The notes beneath the pieces are model-generated. The model saw only the letters and a program-made list of their open reading frames with translations, was not told the DNA's origin and searched no databases. This document shows, in pieces, positions 41,120 to 48,926 of a DNA stretch of 59,104 nucleotides. Every line of letters begins with the position of its first letter. Position 1 is the stretch's first letter. This DNA is from Ilumatobacteraceae bacterium. GTDB lineage: Bacteria; Actinomycetota; Acidimicrobiia; Acidimicrobiales; Ilumatobacteraceae. Both the position numbers and the translations under genes were made by a program. The stretch is from the NCBI GenBank assembly GCA_022425725.1, contig JAKMEY010000002.1, positions 1-59,104 on the forward strand. Direction: 5' to 3'.

Positions 41120-41138
41120 GCGAAACATCGAATACCAG

Positions 41139-41153
41139 TTTCAACGTTTGAAA
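41139..41153. promoter_or_regulatory. Inverted repeat ahead of ilvE
   Basis: TTTCAA-CGT-TTGAAA is a perfect 6-bp inverted repeat 10 bases before the ilvE ATG (41164). AAGACT, a weak -10 candidate, overlaps its right arm. The core TCAACG..TTGA is close to the repeat at leuC. It could be a shared operator or chance. Confidence 0.35.
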
Positions 41154-41163
41154 GACTGCTGAA

Positions 41164-42081
41164 ATGCCGATTACCGCAACACCGAAAATCTGGATGAACG
41201 GCTCGCTCGTCGACTGGGCAGATGCGAACGTGCACATCCTCACCCACACGCTTCACTATGGAATGGGTGTATTCGAGGGCATTCGTGCCTACGAGACCGC
41301 GGATGGACCTGCGGTATTCCGCTTGACCGAGCACATCGAACGTCTACATAACTCAGCGAAAATCCTTGGCATGCCGATGCCGTATTCGGTTGACGATCTC
41401 ATCACGGCGACGAAAGAGACGGTGGCCTCAACGGGCCTCGATTCTTGTTACATCCGACCGATTGCCTACCTCGGGTACGGCGAGATGGGGCTTAACACTC
41501 TTCCGTGCACCGTTGACGTTGCGATTGCGTGCTGGCCATGGGGCGCCTACCTGGGTGACGACGCAGTGGAGAAGGGCGTTCGCCTGAAGACATCTTCTTG
41601 GACCCGTCACGATCACAACACGATGCCACCTGCTGCGAAGACCACAGGCAACTACGTGAATTCATCGCTGGCAAAAGTCGAGGCGCTTCAGGCTGGTTAC
41701 GACGAGGCTGTGATGTTGGCACCGAACGGACTGGTCGCAGAATGCTCTGGTGAGAACCTCTTTGTGGCTCGCCATGGAATATTGCTGACACCGCCACTGT
41801 CTGCCGGTGCCCTTGAAGGCATCACACAGAACACGGTGATGACCATTGCCGCGGATCTCGGGTTTGAAGCACGCACCGACAACTTGGCGCGCAGCGACCT
41901 CTACATCGCTGAGGAAGCATTTGTGGTCGGTACCGCTGCAGAAGTGTCATCGGTGAACTCTGTCGATGACAGAGAGATCCCGTGCCCGGGCCCAATGACA
42001 CGGGCGATTGCAGAGATCTACGGCGATGCAGTTCGAGGCAAGGTCGACCGTTACCGGCACTGGTGCGAACTCGTCGGTTGA
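41164..42081 (+). CDS. ilvE: Branched-chain amino acid aminotransferase
   Basis: Final transamination giving leucine, isoleucine and valine. A 305-residue fold-type IV PLP enzyme of the E. coli IlvE-like short type. HTLHYGMGVFEGIRAYE is the N-terminal signature, PPAAKTTGNYVNSSLAKVEA carries the PLP Lys, and GLVAECSGENLFVARHG with TPPLSAGALEGITQNTV complete the class IV motif. Its position between leuB and cimA fits its role in both Leu and Ile synthesis. Confidence 0.95.
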   Translation: MPITATPKIWMNGSLVDWADANVHILTHTLHYGMGVFEGIRAYETADGPAVFRLTEHIERLHNSAKILGMPMPYSVDDLITATKETVASTGLDSCYIRPIAYLGYGEMGLNTLPCTVDVAIACWPWGAYLGDDAVEKGVRLKTSSWTRHDHNTMPPAAKTTGNYVNSSLAKVEALQAGYDEAVMLAPNGLVAECSGENLFVARHGILLTPPLSAGALEGITQNTVMTIAADLGFEARTDNLARSDLYIAEEAFVVGTAAEVSSVNSVDDREIPCPGPMTRAIAEIYGDAVRGKVDRYRHWCELVG

Positions 42082-42117
42082 TGAACCCGCCAGCCGCTGC
42101 GTTGGCACCCAGCAAGA

Positions 42118-43056
42118 TTACGAAATCGCTGCTTCAAGCTGTCTGATAAATGCCGAGTGATCGGCGTGCATCACCACTACGGCGTTCGGCTCTCTCCCTG
42201 TGAAACCGAGAAGGTCCATGACCACCATGCCTCTCGTTGGGCCTTCGGCACATTCGGTGACAAGGTTGAGATGACGCGTTTGTGTCGCAATCGATGGATC
42301 AATTGCGTATGCCATGGCAATCGGGTCGGGCATATCAAAACCGGCAAGTTTTGTATCTCGCGCACAGAATTCGGCCACTATCCGTTGGATATCGATGGTG
42401 AATTCGGCGCGTGGAGTTCCGATGCTTCGCAGACGGTTGGCTTCCTCGGGAATGATGACTGCGTCGCGTCGAGAAATATCCCAGCCGACGAATTCGAGTG
42501 GCAGACCAGACTCCAAGACGATCTGAACGGCATGGGGGTCAACCCACATATTGAACTCAGCGACAGGATTTACATTGCCGATGTGATCGGCTGCTGCCCC
42601 CATGAGGACGACACGCGAAATTCTGTCGGCGATCGACGGATCTCTCTGGATAGCGAGCGCAATATTGGTGAGGGGGCCGAGGGTGACAAGGGTGAGCTCG
42701 CCAGCGTATTCATTCGACGCTTCCAAGAGTGCGTCGACGGCGTGACCCTCGCTCGGAGTGCGATCGGTGAGCGGCAGTCCGATATCTCCCATGCCGTCGT
42801 CGCCGTGCACGTGCTGGGCGGTGCCGAGCTCGTAGATGAGCGGGCGATCTGCGCCGGCGTACACCGGCACATCGGTGCGGCCGCAGAGTTCTCTTGTATA
42901 CAGCGCATTTTGCAGGGCGGATGAAAGCGGGACATTGCCTGCGACGACGCCGATACCAACGATGTTGATGTCGTCACGTGCAAAGGCCATCACGAGGGCG
43001 ACGGCATCATCACTTGCAGTGTCGGTGTCAATGAAGAACGGGCGCAGAGTTGACAT
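42118..43056 (-). CDS. Inosine-uridine-type nucleoside hydrolase
   Basis: A 312-residue nucleoside hydrolase (IUNH family) that splits ribonucleosides into base and ribose for salvage. FIDTDTASDDAVAL is the Asp-rich calcium-binding signature, TLGPLTNIALAI and VVLMGAAADHIGNVNPVAEFNMWVDPHA the central conserved part. The usual active-site His of the IU group (near residue ~240) is not obvious: MPDPIAMAYAIDP retains the metal Asp, so base preference is uncertain. The ATG at 43056 is chosen (TAGAGT 8 bases upstream); 43080 is possible. Confidence 0.9.
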   Translation of the reverse strand: MSTLRPFFIDTDTASDDAVALVMAFARDDINIVGIGVVAGNVPLSSALQNALYTRELCGRTDVPVYAGADRPLIYELGTAQHVHGDDGMGDIGLPLTDRTPSEGHAVDALLEASNEYAGELTLVTLGPLTNIALAIQRDPSIADRISRVVLMGAAADHIGNVNPVAEFNMWVDPHAVQIVLESGLPLEFVGWDISRRDAVIIPEEANRLRSIGTPRAEFTIDIQRIVAEFCARDTKLAGFDMPDPIAMAYAIDPSIATQTRHLNLVTECAEGPTRGMVVMDLLGFTGREPNAVVVMHADHSAFIRQLEAAIS

Positions 43057-43103
43057 AGGTTGCGACTCTACGCGAGACACAAGATGGTCATCGGTTTCAG
43101 CAG

Positions 43104-44120
43104 TTACTGGCCGAGATCTCGACGCCGAGCTGCGATTCCTCCGAGCGCCTCCATGACGAGTCGGTGAGCAACATTTACGGTCAGTTCACTGACGTCGTAG
43201 GCCGGTGCCACTTCAACGACATCCATACCAACGACATTGTGCTCCCGGGCGAGTTGACGAACGATTCGAAGAATGTCGCTGGTCGCGATTCCGCCGGGTT
43301 CAGGTGTGCCTGTGCCTGGTGCGAATGAGGGGTCGAGGCTGTCGACATCGACAGAGATGTAGAGATGGTCAGCAGACCCCAACGCTTCACTCACTGCGTC
43401 GTTCATCACCGCTTTAAAGCCGCGATCCCATATTTCTTGCATTGTGTGCCACACCATGCCCTGCTCACGCATCCAATCGAATGTGTCTGCAGGAGGCCAG
43501 TAACCGCGGAGACCGACCTGTACGAAACGGTCGCCAGGAATTGCCCCTGATTCGATCAGCCTGCGCATAGGTGTGCCATGGCTTGCAAGGTTGCCGTCGA
43601 TGATGTCGGCGGTGTCGGCGTGAGCGTCGAAATGAACGATGCCTACGTTGCCGTAGCCATGGACGTCAGCGACCGCAGTGGCAGCTGGCCAGGTGATGGT
43701 GTGGTCGCCTCCGAGTGTGATGGGGATGATGCCTCGTCGGGCAACCTCGTGCACCCGGTGGCGGATGTTGGCGAGGCTTTGGTCGGTATTGCCGTGAGGG
43801 CAGTGGGCGTCACCGGCGTCGACAACGGTGAGGTGGTCGAAAATCTCGAGGTCAAGGTCGATGTGGTAGGTGCCCGATTCGTAGGCCGATGTTCTGATCG
43901 AACGGGGCCCGAACCGCGCACCGGGACGATTGGTGGTGCCAATGTCGAATGGGGCACCCACGATGGCAACGTCGGGCTTCCATCGGTCGAGGTCTTCAAG
44001 ATCTGGAACGAAGGGTTGTTGCGCAAATGTCGACAAACCGCCAAAGACGTAGCCGAGGTCGAGCTGTTCGCGCATCCCCGGGCTCAAGAGTTCGTCCCGA
44101 TTCGGCAGTTCTTCGCTCAT
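43104..44120 (-). CDS. Agmatinase-family ureohydrolase
   Basis: A 338-residue binuclear-manganese ureohydrolase. The ligand motifs are intact: TLGGDHTITWP, VHFDAHADT and SVDVDSLDPSFAPGTGTPEPGG. This fold includes agmatinase, guanidinobutyrase, guanidinase and arginase; the sequence by eye does not settle which, so no symbol is given. The start at 44120 has TACCCT (44127-44132, minus strand) 6 bases upstream. It is divergent from the cimA leader across a 213-base intergenic region that contains the DnaA-box cluster. Confidence 0.88.
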   Translation of the reverse strand: MSEELPNRDELLSPGMREQLDLGYVFGGLSTFAQQPFVPDLEDLDRWKPDVAIVGAPFDIGTTNRPGARFGPRSIRTSAYESGTYHIDLDLEIFDHLTVVDAGDAHCPHGNTDQSLANIRHRVHEVARRGIIPITLGGDHTITWPAATAVADVHGYGNVGIVHFDAHADTADIIDGNLASHGTPMRRLIESGAIPGDRFVQVGLRGYWPPADTFDWMREQGMVWHTMQEIWDRGFKAVMNDAVSEALGSADHLYISVDVDSLDPSFAPGTGTPEPGGIATSDILRIVRQLAREHNVVGMDVVEVAPAYDVSELTVNVAHRLVMEALGGIAARRRDLGQ

Positions 44121-44205
44121 AGAAAGAGGGTAGTTGGTGAAGCGCTGTTGCGGCGTTGCCGTTGAGGTTGTCGGGGTAGGGGAGATGGTGCGGCGATAGT
44201 GTCGG

Positions 44206-44257
44206 TTATCCGCAAGTGATCCACAAGGTGGTGCGGTTTTTCCACTGGTTATCCACA
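44206..44257 (+). promoter_or_regulatory. Cluster of four DnaA-box-like 9-mers
   Basis: TTATCCGCA (44206), TGATCCACA (44217), TTTTCCACT (44238) and TTATCCACA (44249) compare with the DnaA box TTATCCACA at 1, 1, 2 and 0 mismatches, all on one strand. Their starts are 11, 21 and 11 bases apart, so they lie on roughly the same helix face. The cluster ends 40 bases upstream of the cimA leader -35. No dnaA, dnaN or rpmH lies nearby, so regulation or DnaA titration is likelier than an origin. Confidence 0.6.
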
Positions 44258-44297
44258 GTTGTGGCGTGTCGTTTCGTGGCCGATTGTTGATGAGAAG

Positions 44298-44326
44298 TTG
44301 ACGTTGCTATCTGTGCCGTATTTAAT
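44298..44326 (+). promoter_or_regulatory. Promoter of the cimA leader
   Basis: TTGACG (44298-44303), a 17-base spacer and TTTAAT (44321-44326) make the clearest promoter in the window. The start site should fall at about 44333-44334, on or next to the leader ATG at 44334, giving a leaderless transcript. Confidence 0.75.
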
Positions 44327-44333
44327 AGAAGCA

Positions 44334-44372
44334 ATGACTCGTCACATCGCCGCCGGAATTATTATTTGTTAG
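44334..44372 (+). CDS. cimA leader peptide with three consecutive Ile codons
   Basis: A 12-codon frame encoding MTRHIAAGIIIC, with ATT ATT ATT directly before TGT and the TAG stop and one further Ile (ATC) at codon 5. It starts 7 bases after the -10 TTTAAT. The G of its TAG begins a perfect 8-bp hairpin, and a terminator-like hairpin follows before cimA. Stalling at the Ile codons under low Ile-tRNA would couple cimA expression to isoleucine supply, matching the role of citramalate synthase. The frame and codons are directly visible; attenuation is inferred. Confidence 0.8.
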   Translation: MTRHIAAGIIIC

Positions 44373-44427
44373 AGCACACTTCACCGTGTGCTCGTTCTGC
44401 CGCCCTCGGGCGGCATTTTCAGTTTTC
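44372..44427 (+). terminator. Two-hairpin attenuator ahead of cimA
   Basis: Hairpin 1 pairs GAGCACAC (44372-44379) with GTGTGCTC (44386-44393) around a 6-base loop. Hairpin 2 pairs TGCCGCCC (44398-44405) with GGGCGGCA (44408-44415) and is followed by TTTTCAGTTTT, an intrinsic-terminator pattern. I see no clear antiterminator pairing between the two, so the switching mechanism is open. Confidence 0.65.
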
Positions 44428-44468
44428 GGGCCGATACTGATACCAACAACACAAAGAGGACAACTCAC

Positions 44469-46055
44469 ATGAGCACTCCAACAACAACCGATCAGCGCAG
44501 TATCGAAATTTTTGACACCACGCTGCGCGATGGTCTTCAAGTTGAAGGCGTCACCGCAACGGTCGATGACAAACTCGTAATCGCCGAGCAACTCGACTCG
44601 CTCGGTGTTCATTTCATTGAAGGCGGATGGCCGGGCGCGAACCCGAAAGACATTGAGTTCTTTCAGCGTGCCGCAAAAGAACTCAAGCTTTCGACGAGCA
44701 CCTTTGTCGCGTTCGGTTCAACCCGTCGCCCACGCGGGAAAGTAGACGACGACCCAACGTTGCGTAATCTGCTCGACGCAGGCACGTCAGCTGTGTGCAT
44801 CGTTGCCAAAAGCTGGGATTATCACGTCACTGAGGCGCTACAAACCACCCTCGAAGAAGGCACCGCAATGATTGCTGACTCGGTCGAATACCTCGTCGGT
44901 AACGATCGTCGGGTGCTCGTCGACATGGAGCACTTTTTCGACGGCTTCAAGCACAATCCTGAATTTGCCTTTCGAGCGTTAGAAGCAGCGATCGTCAAGG
45001 GTGCGACCCATGTGGTTCTCTGCGACACCAATGGCGGCTCACTGCCTTACGAGGTTGAAGACATCGTGGCTCAGGTCTATGCGCACATCGGTAACGATGC
45101 AACGATCGGAATCCACTGCCATGACGACACCGGATGCGCGGTCGCAAACTCGATGGCGGCAGTTCGAGCTGGTGCGGGCCACGTGCAAGGCACCTTGAAT
45201 GGTCTGGGTGAGCGCACTGGCAACGCAAACCTGACGACGATTATCCCGAACCTCCAATTGAAGCAGGATTACTCCTGCCTCCCTCAAGATCGTCTCGTTC
45301 GCCTCGCTCCAGTTTCGCATCGCATCGCGGAGACCCTCAACCGAGCGGTGAATCCTCAGGCGCCATATGTCGGAACCTCCGCATTTGCGCATAAGGCTGG
45401 TTTGCACGTCAGTGCGATTGCACGAGCACGAGACGCCTACGAGCACGTCGACCCAGAGCAGGTCGGAAATGGCACGAGGTTCGTCGTCTCCGAAATGGCT
45501 GGCCGCGCCACCATTCAGATCAAAGCAGAGCAACTCGGAATTGACCTCGACGGCCCAGCGATCAACCAGGTGATCGACGACCTCAAGCGCCTTGAACATG
45601 AGGGGTACCAGTTCGAGGCCGCTGATGCATCGCTCGAACTTCTCATGCGCAGGGCAACCGGCTGGGAACAGGACTACTTCGATGTCGAATCGATGCGAGT
45701 GATTACCGATGAATCGGCAGATGGGCCGTTTAACACTGAAGCCACGGTGAAGGTGTGGGTTCAGGGTGACCGCCATGTGCACACCGCAGAGGGAAACGGC
45801 CCGGTCAACGCAATCGACACTGCATTGCGCCGGGCGATCAGTGGCGCCTACCCGCAGCTCGAGCAGGTTCACCTCACCGACTACAAGGTACGAATTCTTG
45901 ACGGAGGAGAGGCGACAGGGGCGGTGACCCGAGTGCTCATCAGCGCAACTGATGGTCGAACCGACTGGACGACAATTGGAGTGAGCCCGAACATCATCGA
46001 GGCATCGTGGCGAGCACTGTCAGAAAGCATCGTGTTCGGCCTGCTCCGCGGGTAA
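44469..46055 (+). CDS. cimA: (R)-citramalate synthase
   Basis: A 528-residue DRE-TIM metallolyase of the CimA/LeuA group. IFDTTLRDGLQVEG is the catalytic start; LCDTNGGSLPYEV, GIHCHDDTGCAVANSMAAVRAGAGHVQGTLNGLGERTGNAN and SAFAHKAGLHVSA complete the barrel. The C-terminal ~130 residues form the regulatory domain (EGNGPVNAIDTALRRAI). Citramalate synthase condenses pyruvate and acetyl-CoA to start threonine-independent isoleucine synthesis, and the product then uses LeuC, LeuD and LeuB. The TTLRDGLQVEG wording, the length, a separate true leuA at 29.7 kb and the Ile leader all favour CimA. The ATG at 44469 has AGAGGA ~9 bases upstream. Confidence 0.93.
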   Translation: MSTPTTTDQRSIEIFDTTLRDGLQVEGVTATVDDKLVIAEQLDSLGVHFIEGGWPGANPKDIEFFQRAAKELKLSTSTFVAFGSTRRPRGKVDDDPTLRNLLDAGTSAVCIVAKSWDYHVTEALQTTLEEGTAMIADSVEYLVGNDRRVLVDMEHFFDGFKHNPEFAFRALEAAIVKGATHVVLCDTNGGSLPYEVEDIVAQVYAHIGNDATIGIHCHDDTGCAVANSMAAVRAGAGHVQGTLNGLGERTGNANLTTIIPNLQLKQDYSCLPQDRLVRLAPVSHRIAETLNRAVNPQAPYVGTSAFAHKAGLHVSAIARARDAYEHVDPEQVGNGTRFVVSEMAGRATIQIKAEQLGIDLDGPAINQVIDDLKRLEHEGYQFEAADASLELLMRRATGWEQDYFDVESMRVITDESADGPFNTEATVKVWVQGDRHVHTAEGNGPVNAIDTALRRAISGAYPQLEQVHLTDYKVRILDGGEATGAVTRVLISATDGRTDWTTIGVSPNIIEASWRALSESIVFGLLRG

Positions 46056-46064
46056 AACATTGTT

Positions 46065-46610
46065 ATGGCAGCACCTCGTTTCGCCCCATCTCGTCGTCGA
46101 AGTGACCCGTTTTACGAGTCACCGGATGTCGTTCCTAAATCATGGTCGACAGATCGGCCCGCGGAAATCGAAGGATTGCAGCCGGTAGGTCCATCTCTCG
46201 GCCATCCGGGACCAGACCAAGGTTTTATCCTCACGATCGCAAAGCGACTGCGCCCCCGCATCTGCACGCAATCGGGCGAGCACATCGATGAGGCCATCAA
46301 CGGCAGTATCGGTATTGCGCTTCGGAGGGCCTCGATGATGAGCCGGGCGCCGGTTGTTCATGACCTCACGATTGCGCTCACCATCTGGGGTTGGTTCGAC
46401 ACAAATCCGCCAGGAGAGCTCGTCAAGATCAGGTCTGAAGCATTTGCTGGGCTCCGCAATCTCGGTCATCACTACGGTGCAGCCCGCCGACTCGTTGATG
46501 CAGTGCCAGAGTCAACGTTGCGGGCAACACCCGACCAGATCTCCCTGCTCTACCCAGCGCAGTGGAAGGTGCTCTCAGGTGCCGACACGCTCGAAAACGA
46601 CCACGTCTAA
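46065..46610 (+). CDS. Hypothetical protein downstream of cimA
   Basis: A 181-residue protein with no domain that I recognise. The first ~50 residues are basic and Pro-rich (APSRRRSDPFYESPDVVPKSW) and look disordered. The rest appears helical (FILTIAKRLRPRICTQSG, HDLTIALTIWGWFDTNPP, RNLGHHYGAARRLVDAVPE). No signal peptide or membrane span is seen. It begins 9 bases after the cimA stop, so it is probably on the same transcript and would share the isoleucine leader control. A link with Ile synthesis is otherwise unsupported. Confidence 0.7.
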   Translation: MAAPRFAPSRRRSDPFYESPDVVPKSWSTDRPAEIEGLQPVGPSLGHPGPDQGFILTIAKRLRPRICTQSGEHIDEAINGSIGIALRRASMMSRAPVVHDLTIALTIWGWFDTNPPGELVKIRSEAFAGLRNLGHHYGAARRLVDAVPESTLRATPDQISLLYPAQWKVLSGADTLENDHV

Positions 46611-46643
46611 CAGCGATCGACTGCGGCGGTCTAACGTACTCTC

Positions 46644-47093
46644 ATGACCCAAGAAGGTTCCGCCGCACCGAAAATCAAGTTGTTGAACCAAGAGGGTGAC
46701 ACTGTCGCGTTGTCGTCGTTTAAGGGGCGCAAGGTTCTCATCTACTTCTACCCAAAAGCAGATACCCCGGGGTGTACAACGCAATCGTGTGCCCTTCGAG
46801 ATATCGCAGGGGAAATTGGCGACACCGTCATTATCGGCATCAGTCCAGACGCGCCGGCGAAACTCAAAAAGTTTGACGACAAGTACTCTTTGGGTTTCAC
46901 GTTGCTCTCCGATGAGGATCACGCTGTCGCCGAGCAATTCGGCGTTTGGGTCGAAAAGTCGATGTATGGACGCAAGTACATGGGTGTTCAGCGGTCATCA
47001 TTCCTCATCGACGAGAAGGGGCGAATTGAACGTGCGTGGCCAAAGATCAGCCCGAAAGACACCCCCACCCAATTACTGAAAGCACTCGGCTGA
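46644..47093 (+). CDS. bcp: Peroxiredoxin, BCP/PrxQ type
   Basis: A 149-residue thiol peroxidase that reduces hydrogen and organic peroxides using thioredoxin. YPKADTPGCTTQSCALRD holds the peroxidatic Cys in the PxxxTPGCT motif and a resolving Cys five residues later, the classic PrxQ intramolecular pair. FTLLSDEDHAVAEQFGVWVEK and RSSFLIDEKGRIERAW follow as usual. The ATG at 46644 has TAACGT (46632-46637) 6 bases upstream, giving an independent leaderless promoter despite the close upstream gene. Confidence 0.93.
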   Translation: MTQEGSAAPKIKLLNQEGDTVALSSFKGRKVLIYFYPKADTPGCTTQSCALRDIAGEIGDTVIIGISPDAPAKLKKFDDKYSLGFTLLSDEDHAVAEQFGVWVEKSMYGRKYMGVQRSSFLIDEKGRIERAWPKISPKDTPTQLLKALG

Positions 47094-47117
47094 ACCGAAG
47101 AACGGATCACCTATCTG

Positions 47118-48473
47118 ATGATTGACGATGCTCTGAGGGAGATCCGGCGCATCGTCGGCGAGCAACACGTCTTCTCTGGCGACGACACAGCTGCGCACGT
47201 CGTTGACTGGACCGGAAGGTATGTCGGAACGACTCCGGCTGTCGTCCGGCCTGGTTCAACCGCAGAGGTCTCGGAGGTCATTCGTGCGTGCCGTGAGCAC
47301 GCGGTCGCCGTCGTCCCTCAGGGCGGAAATACGGGGATGGTCGGTGGGAGTGTCCCGCTCAATGGCGAAATTGTGCTGAGCATGCAACGGTTGAACACAA
47401 TCGGGAATGTCGACCGACTCGCATTGCAGGTGAGTGTTGACGCTGGTGTGACCATTGAGCAGTTGCAGACCGCAGTGGCATCACACGGATTGCGTTACGG
47501 AGTTGATTTCGGTGGACGTGGCTCGGCAACTGTCGGAGGAACGATCGCAACGAATGCTGGTGGTCTGAACGTGTTGCGCCATGGAATGACCCGAGCACAG
47601 GTCATCGGGGTTGAGGTCGTGCTCGGAACAGGAGAGATCATCGATCTCATGTCTGGATTGGTGAAGAACAACACTGGCTATTCGATCCCCGACATGATGT
47701 GTGGCTCAGAAGGAACGCTAGGAGTGATCACTAAAGCTCGTCTTCGACTCATTGCTGACCAACCATTCCGTCAGACTGCGTTGCTCGCCTTTGACAATGT
47801 CGAGGCAGCCGTCGTAGCGACCGCTCAGTTGCGGGTGGCGCTGTCTGGTCTTGAGGCTGCTGAACTTATGCTCGCCGACGGAGTGGGCCTCGTCTGCGAA
47901 GAGTTTGAACTCTCGGCTCCGCTTGGCGGAACACACCCGGTGTTCCTGCTCGTAGAGACTGCATCGGAGAGCGATGACCTCGAGCGACTCATTCAACACG
48001 TCGCTGAACTCGACGGAGTTGCCGACACCGCAATTGCCGCAGATGAACGCCAACGACAGTTGCTATGGCGTCTGCGCGATGACCATACGACGGCGATTAA
48101 TCGTGTCGGAGTGCCGTGCAAGTTCGATGTCACGTTGCCCCATGACCAAATTGCAGCGTTCATCCCGAAAGTGAAGAACCTCATCGCCGCGTCGGCTCCG
48201 ATATCGACGACGTGGATCTTCGGCCACGTCGGCGACGGAAACCTTCATGTCAACGTCACCGGACTCGACGGCGACGATGTCCTTGACAGGTCAATTTATG
48301 AACTGGTGATTTCAATGGGAGGGTCGATCAGCGCTGAGCACGGCATCGGCACCGCCAAATCGGCCTACCTTCCGCTGCAACGTTCAGCCGCCGAACTCAA
48401 CCTGATGCGGGGATTGAAAGCGGTGTGTGACCCGAACGGGATTCTTAACCCGTCGGTGATCTTCAATCAGTAA
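47118..48473 (+). CDS. FAD-binding 2-hydroxyacid dehydrogenase (GlcD/D2HGDH type)
   Basis: A 451-residue flavoprotein of the VAO/PCMH family. VPQGGNTGMVGGSVP is the FAD-diphosphate segment, VDFGGRGSATVGGTIATNAGGLNVLRHGMTR the second FAD region, and FGHVGDGNLHVNV with SAEHGIGTAKSAYLPL the C-terminal cap with its metal/substrate histidines. Family members oxidise glycolate, D-lactate or D-2-hydroxyglutarate; in this window serA can produce 2-hydroxyglutarate as a side product, making that substrate attractive but unproven. It follows bcp by 24 bases and may be co-transcribed. Confidence 0.88.
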   Translation: MIDDALREIRRIVGEQHVFSGDDTAAHVVDWTGRYVGTTPAVVRPGSTAEVSEVIRACREHAVAVVPQGGNTGMVGGSVPLNGEIVLSMQRLNTIGNVDRLALQVSVDAGVTIEQLQTAVASHGLRYGVDFGGRGSATVGGTIATNAGGLNVLRHGMTRAQVIGVEVVLGTGEIIDLMSGLVKNNTGYSIPDMMCGSEGTLGVITKARLRLIADQPFRQTALLAFDNVEAAVVATAQLRVALSGLEAAELMLADGVGLVCEEFELSAPLGGTHPVFLLVETASESDDLERLIQHVAELDGVADTAIAADERQRQLLWRLRDDHTTAINRVGVPCKFDVTLPHDQIAAFIPKVKNLIAASAPISTTWIFGHVGDGNLHVNVTGLDGDDVLDRSIYELVISMGGSISAEHGIGTAKSAYLPLQRSAAELNLMRGLKAVCDPNGILNPSVIFNQ

Positions 48474-48492
48474 CCCGAGCACCTGAGATGTA

Positions 48493-48861
48493 TCACGAGG
48501 CGTTGCTTGCGTGAGCCTTCAAGACATCGAGGTCGACGTACTCAAGCGCTGACATGTGGGTTGCCGCGAGCACGACCTGGCACGCGTGTCCGGCCTCGTA
48601 GGCCTCAACCCAGCGTGATGCGCACACACACCAGCGGTCTCCATCTCGAAGCCCAGGGAAGCCGTACATCGGCATCGGTGTGGAAAGGTCGTTGCCACAA
48701 CTTGCCGAGAACGCCAGGAAATCATCGGTGACGACACAACAGATGACATGCATGCCGGGATCATCGCCAAAATTGTCGCAGCACCCAGTTCTCCGGTATC
48801 CGGTGAGAGGGTCGAGCGAACATTCTTCGAGTTCGGTTCCAAGCACGTTGAGTTGTGTCAC
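48493..48861 (-). CDS. DUF2237 family protein
   Basis: A 122-residue protein with the whole DUF2237 pattern: NVLGTELEECSLDPLTGYRRTGCC near the start, GMHVICCVVTDDFLAFSASCGNDLSTP in the middle and FPGLRDGDRWCVCASRWVEAYEAG, ATHMSALEYV at the end. The family is common in bacteria, small, cytosolic and rich in conserved cysteines (six or seven here); no biochemical role is established. A metal or redox role is only a guess. The start is a GTG at 48861. It is convergent with the FAD-dehydrogenase gene. Confidence 0.85.
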   Translation of the reverse strand: MTQLNVLGTELEECSLDPLTGYRRTGCCDNFGDDPGMHVICCVVTDDFLAFSASCGNDLSTPMPMYGFPGLRDGDRWCVCASRWVEAYEAGHACQVVLAATHMSALEYVDLDVLKAHASNAS

Positions 48862-48926
48862 GGTTACATCTCAGCATGTTTCGGCTCGCCACTGCCGACT
48901 GAGTGGCGATTATTGACCGAATGGGG

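Noticed and set aside
42157-42924. Plus-strand open frame (255 codons)
   Set aside because: Antisense to the nucleoside hydrolase; composition looks like a reversed coding strand.
44121-44333. Chromosomal replication origin
   Set aside because: The DnaA-box cluster invites this, but there is no dnaA, dnaN, recF or gyrB, no long AT-rich unwinding region and too few boxes for a typical actinobacterial oriC. A regulatory or titration site is more likely.
44334-44468. T-box or other riboswitch ahead of cimA
   Set aside because: The leader is only ~135 bases with a translated Ile run and two simple hairpins; no T-box sequence (TGGNACC-like) is seen.
45039-45872. Minus-strand open frame (277 codons)
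   Set aside because: Antisense inside cimA; cysteine- and valine-rich with no family pattern.
44469-46055. Second leuA or homocitrate synthase
   Set aside because: A complete LeuA is at 29667-31355; the motif wording, length and Ile leader fit citramalate synthase better.
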